The notes beneath the pieces are model-generated. The model was not told where the DNA came from. It saw nothing but the letters and a program-made list of their open reading frames with translations, and did not search any database. From contig PKWK01000111.1 in assembly GCA_003133205.1 (NCBI GenBank), positions 14,146 through 40,632 of the forward strand: 26,487 nt of DNA. Direction: 5' to 3'. Both the position numbers and the translations under genes were made by a program. Of this stretch, positions 7,383 through 13,957 are shown one piece after another; the first letter of the stretch is position 1; every line of letters starts with the position of its first letter. This stretch comes from Granulicella sp. Lineage in GTDB: Bacteria; Acidobacteriota; Terriglobia; Terriglobales; Acidobacteriaceae.

Positions 7383-9860
7383 CTAGTGCGCGGCCATTTC
7401 CTTCGCGGCGTCCTTGGGAACGCTGCGAAGCGTCGTGAGGTCGAGTCCCCAGTCGGTGGGGATTGCCGCTGGCTCGCCTCGCATTCCTCGGCTGGTGTCG
7501 GTGAGTAGCCTATCGAGTGGCGATGGGTCTACCCCTCCACGCGTGGCAACACCCTCGAACTCCAGCGCATACGGGTCAGGGAGAGGCTGCGCCGTGCTCA
7601 GCATCACCAGGGTGTCGACGCCGTAAGGTGGCCCGATGCGCAACGTAGGAGCCCCGGGCAGAACAAACGCGAGTCCAGTGTCCGCATCCGAAGGGAACTG
7701 GTTCTCCGCAAGATCGCGCGGATAAAGCAGTGAGCCCTTGCCGTGGCAGTCGATGTCGAGCACATAAACCCAGCGCCGCTCGGTAACCGGGGCCTCCGCC
7801 TTCAGTTCCAACTGCAGACGGTCGTCCTGTCGTGCGGGCTGGTCGGCGGGCAAGAGAGTCTGGTCCGAGGCATGGACCATCGCGAGACCGTAGTAGCCTG
7901 CCGCGGATGCGCCGACGGGGTTGTCCGCCAACTGGAGCCAGCCATGCACCTTGGCGAGCAGGGATGCGGATTTGTTCAACGCTCCTGCGCCTTCCACAAG
8001 CCGAGCAGCGCCCGTGAAGGATACCCAATCGCTGCGGACGGGATATTGCGACGTCGAAGAGCATCCGGGGCTGTGGTTAGTTTCAGCATTTGAGTGCGGA
8101 CCTGCGTCGAACTCGGTCTTGTGAAACCATGCGTACGCTGGGCCGGCTTCTGATAGCGTGCCGGTGAGCAGGTAGTTGGCGTCGGCGAGACTCGTCGAGG
8201 TTTGCACGGCGCTGGTGGATTCGTGAAGCGCAAGTTTGCTGGCTAACTCGCGGGACGGCGGCAGATTCACCCAGAGTCTTGCGCCAGCGGCAAGGTGCTG
8301 CTTCAACGCGCTGGCGGTCAGTGTGCCGCCGAGACTAATTGGAGCGACTGGCTTCCTGTCCAGGTTGATGACATTTGAAACTGCTGCGCCTGGTGGGTCT
8401 GAAGGCGTTGGGTTGGCGTGTCGGAGCGTCCAACTTGTTCCGTCCCAGGCGAGCATGTCGCTCCATGGCTGCTCTGCCGGATCCGCGACCAGGACGACGC
8501 CAGCGAGCCTCACCTGCGCGACGGCGGCGAGGATATCGTCATGGGAGAGATTCGCGGGCCAGAGCCATACGCGCAGGGGAGCCGACTCTGCCGGAATCCA
8601 CTTTGTGAGCTTAAAGACCTCTCCAGGAGCGACCTTCGCGCCTGTGGGACTGACGATTGTGGCCGAAGACCGCGCGATGCCCTGCAACTCGGCGATGCGC
8701 AGTTTGATGGGCTCGCCCGTGTTGCTCGTGGAAGTAAACTCGCTGCCGATACCGACCCCAGACACTCGCCCAATGTCGAGCCGTACTTTGCCATTCGTGT
8801 CGCTCTGCAGTGCTGCTGCGCGGATCGTCCTCGCATTCGTTGCTGTGGAACCGCTGCCATCAGCCCCGAAGAGCGGCTGCCGGCGTCGCGCCGATGTCGC
8901 GTCGAGATCGGGCTCCTGATTGGTGAAGCTGTTGCCTTCGAGGACTGCCCTCACGCGCTGATAAACCAGCGAAGCCGGCGCATCCACGGGCAGAACCTGC
9001 AGTGTTTCGATGAGCGCTGCAGTGAATGCGCCGTGGGCCTCGGGCTGCGCGGGAGATGGATCGGCTTCATCTGCCTCCTGATCCTGCTGCGCGGCCGAGA
9101 ACACGAGTGCCGGATTGTCCGTTCGTAGCGTGGGCGCAGGGCGCGGCTGGCCATCGGGCAGGATCTCCGGCGCTTCATTGATGTCGCGCGGATCGTAGGG
9201 TAGCGTGCGCGCGCGATATCGTCCGCCGGCTCCGCGCGTCGCACCGCCGCTGTGGCAGCTATCGAAGATCACCGTGAGATGGATCTCCTTGTCCAGCGCT
9301 GCCTGGAAGATGTGCGTCATCTCGCGGTCACGCACGTCGAAGCCGCCCCTGTACGCATCGGAGGGAACCAGGGTGCTGTCGGCGTGGACGAACGTGCCGT
9401 TCATGAATACCGTGATCTTATTGCCTTTGCTGTTCACCCGCAGCGATCCATGGCTGGCGTCATAGAACACGACCGTATCGCCTCGTCCCGGCACATCCAC
9501 GAGATAGTGCTGCATGGCGGCGAGAATGCCGTCATGATTGGTCTGCGCGGCTGGCAGAACCGAGATCCCGGGCCGCGGCTGCGGCGGGGCTGGGTTGGTG
9601 AGCAGCACAACCTGGCCTGCGGGAAACCCGAACTTTGGGCTCGTCAACAGATCGGCCATCGACTGTGCATCGTTGACCGCGCCTTCAAGGTTCTCGAAAG
9701 AGCCCAATTCGCATCGTCCATAGGCGCATCCCGCAGGGTGCTCCGCGGTCGTCCCCTGCGGTTGGTAGGTGTTGATTCCGATCAACAGCGCACGCTTCGT
9801 CTGCCCGGGACAGATGATTGCCGGAACAAGTAACAACGGGACGCAGAACAGAAGTCGCAT
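7383..9860 (-). CDS. Exported caspase-like (peptidase C14) protein with long C-terminal region
   Basis: Protein of 825 residues with an N-terminal Sec signal (MRLLFCVPLLLVPAIICPGQ) followed by a caspase/metacaspase p20-like domain (about 22-330). This has the first strand KRALLIGINTY (22-32), the histidine of the dyad in FYDASHGS (H137) and the cysteine in VIFDSCHSGG (C202). Most relatives have a Gly before the His (SGHG or AGHG); here it is Ser. The rest is of mixed composition; around 700-725 YVLDIDCHGKGSLLYPRD resembles DUF4384-type C-terminal domains that often follow C14 domains. Predicted periplasmic or outer-envelope cysteine protease of unknown target. It is a single minus-strand gene; its 3' end lies 57 bases from the broken oxidase gene. 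Catalytic activity is inferred from the dyad only. Confidence 0.88.
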   Translation of the reverse strand: MRLLFCVPLLLVPAIICPGQTKRALLIGINTYQPQGTTAEHPAGCAYGRCELGSFENLEGAVNDAQSMADLLTSPKFGFPAGQVVLLTNPAPPQPRPGISVLPAAQTNHDGILAAMQHYLVDVPGRGDTVVFYDASHGSLRVNSKGNKITVFMNGTFVHADSTLVPSDAYRGGFDVRDREMTHIFQAALDKEIHLTVIFDSCHSGGATRGAGGRYRARTLPYDPRDINEAPEILPDGQPRPAPTLRTDNPALVFSAAQQDQEADEADPSPAQPEAHGAFTAALIETLQVLPVDAPASLVYQRVRAVLEGNSFTNQEPDLDATSARRRQPLFGADGSGSTATNARTIRAAALQSDTNGKVRLDIGRVSGVGIGSEFTSTSNTGEPIKLRIAELQGIARSSATIVSPTGAKVAPGEVFKLTKWIPAESAPLRVWLWPANLSHDDILAAVAQVRLAGVVLVADPAEQPWSDMLAWDGTSWTLRHANPTPSDPPGAAVSNVINLDRKPVAPISLGGTLTASALKQHLAAGARLWVNLPPSRELASKLALHESTSAVQTSTSLADANYLLTGTLSEAGPAYAWFHKTEFDAGPHSNAETNHSPGCSSTSQYPVRSDWVSFTGAARLVEGAGALNKSASLLAKVHGWLQLADNPVGASAAGYYGLAMVHASDQTLLPADQPARQDDRLQLELKAEAPVTERRWVYVLDIDCHGKGSLLYPRDLAENQFPSDADTGLAFVLPGAPTLRIGPPYGVDTLVMLSTAQPLPDPYALEFEGVATRGGVDPSPLDRLLTDTSRGMRGEPAAIPTDWGLDLTTLRSVPKDAAKEMAAH

Positions 9861-10018
9861 GACGAGATTATGTCCCCACAGAGCACTTTTGGCGAATTAT
9901 AGCTTCGCTATCTCCAAATCGGCGAAGCCGATGCCAAGAAGGCGATCGGCGTGAAATTATAGGTGTGGCCAGTTTTGCGCAGCATTAAGGTCTTAGTCAG
10001 TCGAATCGAGCGAGGAAA
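9861..10018. promoter_or_regulatory. Divergent control region between caspase-like and Gfo/Idh genes
   Basis: This region contains two TATAAT hexamers on the minus strand (9896-9901 and 9956-9961), set in similar surroundings (GGCG..AATTATA), either of which could serve the caspase-like gene; matching -35 boxes are poor. A perfect 6-bp hairpin, ATCGGC-GAA-GCCGAT (9918-9932), lies between them and could be an operator or a small structure. The Gfo/Idh start at 10019 is preceded by GCGAGGAAA as ribosome site. Confidence 0.35.
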
Positions 10019-11344
10019 ATGAAGATGATCACACGTCGGCAATTCATTGATGGTGTTGCAGTTGGGATCGCGGGGGCCGCAGTCGCCTCGACAGCCAAGA
10101 GCTATGCACAGATTCTGGGAGCGAATGAGCGCGTCAACTTCGCGACGATGGGACTGAATGGGCGTGGCGGCGCGCATCTCTCCGCGCTGAACGCGAACAA
10201 GGCCACGGCGCGGATGGCGTACTGCTGCGACGTCGACGCGAAGGTGCTGGCGAAGTTCTCCGCAGGCGCGACAAAGACGCTGGGCTATGCGCCCATTGCT
10301 GAAGGCGACTTCCGCAAGGCGCTTGAGTCGAAGGATGTGGACGCGATCAGCATCGCTACTCCCGACCACTGGCATGCGCCGATGGCTGTGCTTGGACTGA
10401 AGGCCGGCAAGCATGTCTACGTCGAAAAGCCATCGAGCCATAATCCGCGCGAAGGAGAGCTGCTCATTCAGGCGCAACAGAAGTACGGCAAGCTGGTGCA
10501 GGTGGGCGATCAACAGCGCTCGTCGCCGCTCTCGATCAAGCTCATCCAGCAGATTCATGATGGGCTGATTGGCAGGGCATACTACGCGAAGGCGTGGTAC
10601 GAAAACAACCGCAAGTCGATGGGAACGGGCAAGGTGGCTCCGGTGCCGGAGTGGCTCAACTGGGAGCTTTGGCAGGGGCCGGCGCCGAGAAGTGAGTACA
10701 AAGACAACATCCATCCTTATAACTGGCATTGGCTGTTTCGCTACGGAACAGGCGAGAGCCTGAACAACGGAACCCACGAAGTCGATGTCTGCCGCTGGGC
10801 GCTGCAGGCGGACTATCCCGATCGCGTCACTGCCTCGGCCGGACGCTATCACTTCAAGGATGATTGGCAGTTCTACGACACGATGGTGACGAGCTTTGAG
10901 TATCCGGACAAGCTCATCAGTTGGGAAGGCAAGTGCTGCAACGGGATGAAGTACTACAATCGCGGCCGCGGTTCGCTGATCCAGGGAACGACTGGAAGTG
11001 TCGTGCTCGATCGGACCAGCTATGAGATCTACGATCTGGACGGCAAGAAGACCAGCGAGTATGTCGAGAGCAAAGCGGCCTCGACCGATGATCTTGTTGG
11101 GCGCGACTCGATGACCGACGCACACTTTGCGAACTTCATTGCCGGTATTCGAACGGGTGAGAAGCTGCATTCGCCGATTGAGGTCGCGAATGTGAGTGTG
11201 ACGATGTTGCAGTTGTCGAATATTGCGTGGCGCGTCAATCGCGAGTTGAAGCTCGACAACAAGACTGGCCATGTGGTCAACGATCCCGAAGCGATGAAGC
11301 TGTGGTCGCGAAGTTATGAGAAAAGCTGGGAGGTTACCGTCTGA
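10019..11344 (+). CDS. Tat-exported Gfo/Idh/MocA family oxidoreductase
   Basis: Protein of 441 residues. A twin-arginine signal (ITRRQFIDG, 4-12, then a hydrophobic stretch to about 30) indicates periplasmic export with its cofactor already bound, as known for glucose-fructose oxidoreductase. The N-terminal Rossmann domain begins near VNFATMGLNGRGG (39-51), and the signature EKP is at 136-138 (HVYVEKP). The C-terminal alpha/beta domain contains GTHEVDVCRWAL. The start is supported by GAGGA just upstream. It overlaps the next gene by TGATG, so the two are co-translated. Family and export are firm; the substrate (a sugar or sugar derivative, NAD(P)-dependent oxidation) is inferred. One possible role is C3-oxidation of glycosides, as reported for related exported enzymes in oxidation-elimination pathways. 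Confidence 0.9.
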   Translation: MKMITRRQFIDGVAVGIAGAAVASTAKSYAQILGANERVNFATMGLNGRGGAHLSALNANKATARMAYCCDVDAKVLAKFSAGATKTLGYAPIAEGDFRKALESKDVDAISIATPDHWHAPMAVLGLKAGKHVYVEKPSSHNPREGELLIQAQQKYGKLVQVGDQQRSSPLSIKLIQQIHDGLIGRAYYAKAWYENNRKSMGTGKVAPVPEWLNWELWQGPAPRSEYKDNIHPYNWHWLFRYGTGESLNNGTHEVDVCRWALQADYPDRVTASAGRYHFKDDWQFYDTMVTSFEYPDKLISWEGKCCNGMKYYNRGRGSLIQGTTGSVVLDRTSYEIYDLDGKKTSEYVESKAASTDDLVGRDSMTDAHFANFIAGIRTGEKLHSPIEVANVSVTMLQLSNIAWRVNRELKLDNKTGHVVNDPEAMKLWSRSYEKSWEVTV

Positions 11345-12246
11345 TGGGACGACGCGTTCGAGTTGCACTGCTGGTGTGCGCTGGTCTCCTTTCGTGGAAT
11401 GCCTGGGCTCAGGTCAAGCCACTCGATGGGGTGATTGATATCCATGTTCATACGGCTCCCGACTCGGTTGCGAGAAGCATCGATGCGATCGATCTGACCA
11501 AGCTGGCGGAGAGTCGAGGCATGCGGGCGATTGTGCTGAAGAATCACTACGAGCCGACTGCTTCGGTTGCCTATCTGGTCCACAAGGTTGTTCCGGGCAT
11601 TCAGGTGTTTGGTGGCATCGACCTCAACCTCAGCGTTGGCGGCATGAATCCGATTGCGGTGGAGAAGATGGCTCTCACTACGGGCCATCTTGGAAAGCTG
11701 GTGTGGATGGCGACTTACGACACGCGTGCCCAGGTGATGAAGTCGGGCGAGCGGCGACCGTTTGTCGCGGTGTCGCGCGAGGGTGAGTTGCTGCCTGAGA
11801 CGAAGGACGTGATTGCGATGATCGCGAAGTACGATCTCGTGATGGCGACTGGTCATAACTCCCCGGACGACGACTTGCTGCTGCTGCGCGAAGCTCGTGC
11901 GCAGGGCGTGAAAGAAATGGTGGTGACGCATGCGATGTTGTCGCCGACGTCGATGACGATTCCGCAGATGCAGGAGGCAGCGAAACTGGGTGCTTATATC
12001 GAGTTTGTGTACAACGGGCTGATTGGCGGCTCGAAGCAGTTCGACTTTGCGGATTACGCGAAGGCGATTCGCGAGGTCGGAGTCGAGCATTGCATCCTCT
12101 CCTCTGACATGGGACAGGTTGGCAATCCGCTCCACCCGGACGGATTGCAGATGTTGTTTGATGGACTGAAGAAGCAGGGATTCTCTCAGGCCGACATTGA
12201 TCAGATGTCGAAGGTAAATCCCGCGCGGCTGCTCAGCCTGAAGTAA
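11344..12246 (+). CDS. Exported DUF6282-like amidohydrolase-fold protein
   Basis: Protein of 300 residues with a Sec signal peptide (1-23, cut after NAWA) and an amidohydrolase-like metal site. DIHVHTAPD supplies H34 and H36, the VLKNHYEP segment gives K66 and H68, with H171 in MATGHNSPDD, H196 in VVTHAMLSP and D255 in ILSSDMGQ. The spread of His/Asp ligands along a TIM barrel matches metal-dependent hydrolases, and the overall pattern recalls the DUF6282 family, whose reaction is not established as far as I know. The start ATG overlaps the stop of the Gfo/Idh gene (TGATG), so the pair very likely acts on the same periplasmic compound, for example as a lactonase or hydrolase after oxidation. 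The 3' end overlaps the convergent DapA-like gene by 14 bp. Confidence 0.8.
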   Translation: MGRRVRVALLVCAGLLSWNAWAQVKPLDGVIDIHVHTAPDSVARSIDAIDLTKLAESRGMRAIVLKNHYEPTASVAYLVHKVVPGIQVFGGIDLNLSVGGMNPIAVEKMALTTGHLGKLVWMATYDTRAQVMKSGERRPFVAVSREGELLPETKDVIAMIAKYDLVMATGHNSPDDDLLLLREARAQGVKEMVVTHAMLSPTSMTIPQMQEAAKLGAYIEFVYNGLIGGSKQFDFADYAKAIREVGVEHCILSSDMGQVGNPLHPDGLQMLFDGLKKQGFSQADIDQMSKVNPARLLSLK

Positions 12247-13171
12247 CGAAGGCGGCGCGGGTGTCGTGACGGGCGAGACGGCTGAGCAGATAGTCGATTT
12301 CGGCGCGGGCTGCCGCGGTGAGTGAGCCTGCGGGGGCGCGCTGCGTGTCATGGGCGATGGCCCCGCGCTTCTGCAGAACGTACTTGCGGACGGCGAGGCC
12401 GATGCCTTGCTGCTGCTCGTAGCGGATGAGCGGGAGGTGGGCGTCGAAAAGGTCGTGGGCGACGTCGCGGTTGCCTTGGTCGCAAAAATTCACCACGTCG
12501 ACGAGCATGTCGGGGAAGGCATAGCCGGTCATGGCGCCGTCGGCTCCGCGCTCCATCTCGAAGTCGAGAAACAGGCCGCCGTTGCCGGTAAGGATCGAGA
12601 GTGGGCGGAGGGAGCCGTCGCGTTGGAAGGCTCGGAGGATGGAGATTTTCTCGAGGCCGGGCCAGTCTTCGTGTTTCAGCATCACGCAGGACGGGTTGTC
12701 GGTGACGATCTGGCGGATGACTTTGGGCGTCATCACAACGGAGAGTACGAGCGGGTAGTCCTGCAGGACCCATGGGATGTCGCGGCCGATGGCGGCGACG
12801 GCCTGGGCGAAGTAGTTGATGATCTGATCGTCGGTGCGCAGGGCGGGGGGCGGGGCGATCATGACGCCGGCGGCTCCGGCGTCCATGACTCCGCGGGCGA
12901 GGGAGCGCATGGCGGCGAAGCCGGGCGCGGAGACGCCGACAATGATGGGGACGTTGGCGCGGCGGACTACCTGCTGGGCGATGGCGAGGGATTCGGCGGG
13001 GTCGAGTTTGGGCGCCTCGCCCATCATGCCGAGGATGGTGAGGCCGGAGACGCCGCAGGAGAGATAGAAGTCGGTCATGCGATCGACTGATGCGGTGTCG
13101 ACGGCACCGTCCGGAGTGAATGGCGTTACGGCGATGGTGTAGACGCCTTTTGCGGTATGGTCGAGCTTCAT
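12233..13171 (-). CDS. DapA-family (dihydrodipicolinate synthase-like) lyase
   Basis: Class I aldolase/dehydratase-type TIM barrel of 312 residues. The catalytic tyrosine is in VLQDYPL (Y139) and the Schiff-base lysine in CVMLKHEDW (K166). The loop that is GTTGE in true DHDPS reads GMMGEA (48-53), so the Thr pair that relays protons in DHDPS is missing; a biosynthetic lysine role is therefore unlikely. A sugar-acid or aromatic-type hydro-lyase/aldolase role is more plausible. Start ATG at 13171 has only a weak purine-rich ribosome site. It runs convergent with, and overlaps by 14 bp, the DUF6282-like gene. It could belong functionally to the minus-strand sugar-acid set (13958-18848), although a repeat-rich gap separates them. 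Confidence 0.87.
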   Translation of the reverse strand: MKLDHTAKGVYTIAVTPFTPDGAVDTASVDRMTDFYLSCGVSGLTILGMMGEAPKLDPAESLAIAQQVVRRANVPIIVGVSAPGFAAMRSLARGVMDAGAAGVMIAPPPALRTDDQIINYFAQAVAAIGRDIPWVLQDYPLVLSVVMTPKVIRQIVTDNPSCVMLKHEDWPGLEKISILRAFQRDGSLRPLSILTGNGGLFLDFEMERGADGAMTGYAFPDMLVDVVNFCDQGNRDVAHDLFDAHLPLIRYEQQQGIGLAVRKYVLQKRGAIAHDTQRAPAGSLTAAARAEIDYLLSRLARHDTRAAFVTSG

Positions 13172-13254
13172 GATCGAGTTCCGTTCCGATTCAGAATACT
13201 AGCGGTTGAGCAGCAGGGGTGCCCGAGATTTTTTTCGCGCAGGGGATCTTGCAA

Positions 13255-13444
13255 GTAAGTCGTTTGTTTAGAGTGACTTGGCGGAGTCCTGTGCCGTCAA
13301 AATCCTCTAAACAAATGACTTACGTCTAAAATATTCTAAACAAACGGTTTATGGGCGACAAATCCGTCCAGAGCAAAAGGCCCACCGGCAAGATACTCCT
13401 AATCAATGACTTACAGCTAAAATACTCCAAACAAAAGAGATAAG
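13255..13444. repeat. Degenerate ~30-bp repeat array, five direct copies plus one inverted
   Basis: Units resemble AAAATACTCTAAACAAATGACTTAC. Direct copies begin (at the AAAT core) near 13300, 13329, 13360 (badly eroded), 13391 and 13420, giving steps of 29, 31, 31 and 29 bp. An inverted copy (GTAAGTCGTTTGTTTAGAGT) lies at 13255-13274. Copies differ at several positions each and there are no separate spacers, so this is not a CRISPR. It fills the gap between the DapA-like gene and the oxidoreductase stub. Confidence 0.75.
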
Positions 13445-13463
13445 CCCGGCTTGCGCCCGGGCT
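13443..13463. terminator. GC-rich hairpin at the end of the repeat array
   Basis: AGCCCGG (13443-13449) pairs perfectly with CCGGGCT (13457-13463) around a 7-base loop. There is no run of T on the plus side; on the minus side TATCTCTTTTG follows. It could be a bidirectional, weakly intrinsic terminator or part of the repeat element that it abuts. Confidence 0.35.
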
Positions 13464-13547
13464 CATGGATTATCTGTCTCGATTTATTCACTTACTACTT
13501 CCATTATATCGGATTGACCTTAACTAAACGGCAACTATCTTCTTGCG

Positions 13548-13823
13548 CTAAGTAGTTGTTGATGTGTTGGTTAGAGGGAACATCGGGCCCTTGGGGGCTT
13601 GACACGCGATTTTGCTGAGGTTTATCGCGAAAAACAGTTTGGGAGGCGGCGCGCGGACGATCTGGCGGCCGAACATGACTTCCAGTTTGGAGAAGCCGAA
13701 GACGAAGGCGTCGCCCTTGTCGATGAGGACGATGTCGATGGTGTCGCCGAAGGCTTCGGAGAGGATAGTGGTGAGTTCGAGGCCGCCGAAGCCGGCGCCG
13801 AGGACTACTACGCGGGGTCGCAT
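13548..13823 (-). pseudogene. N-terminal stub of a FAD/NAD(P)-dependent oxidoreductase (NDH-2/SQR-like)
   Basis: The ATG at 13823 is preceded by GAGGTGAT, an almost ideal ribosome site, so it is preferred to the in-frame GTG at 13838. The product starts MRPRVVVLGAGFGGLE, the GxGxxG dinucleotide-binding motif of type II NADH dehydrogenases and related pyridine nucleotide-disulfide oxidoreductases. It continues with IDIVLIDKGDAFVFGFSKLE and VMFGRQIVRAPPP before turning into unrelated residues and stopping at about 91. Full-length relatives have around 400 residues, so more than three quarters of the gene is missing. The break lies close to the repeat array, pointing to a deletion or insertion there. 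Confidence 0.75.
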
Positions 13824-13902
13824 GGGGGAGGATATCACCTCGGGAATTGTGCGTTAGATTTCGCGGGATATTTTAGGGAAATTGTGGCGGGTCGGGCAAA
13901 AT

Positions 13903-13934
13903 GCGGGGGTTCTTCGCTGCGCTCAGAATGACAA
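13903..13934. repeat. Dispersed REP-like element, copy 1
   Basis: GGGGGTTCTTCGCTGCGCTC followed by AGAATGACAAA. On the other strand it reads as the TCATTCTGAGCG...AGCGAAGAAC motif that recurs between genes in many Acidobacteriota and some other bacteria. It lies just past the 3' end of the IlvD-like gene and matches the copy at 15726-15756 at nearly every base, in the same orientation. Confidence 0.7.
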
Positions 13935-13957
13935 ACGCAACGGTTTGCGAGTTGTTC

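Noticed and set aside
9908..11368. 486-codon minus-strand open frame opposite the Tat-exported Gfo/Idh gene
   Set aside because: Composition rich in Arg, His and Leu without any family motif; the plus strand has a Tat signal, EKP motif and ribosome site, so this is an antisense shadow.
12350..13090. 246-codon plus-strand frame opposite the second DapA-like gene
   Set aside because: Gly/Asp/Val-rich antisense shadow with no motif; the opposite strand encodes the conserved Tyr and Lys of the DapA family.
13255..13444. CRISPR array
   Set aside because: Repeat units are adjacent, degenerate, and lack unique spacers; no cas gene is nearby.
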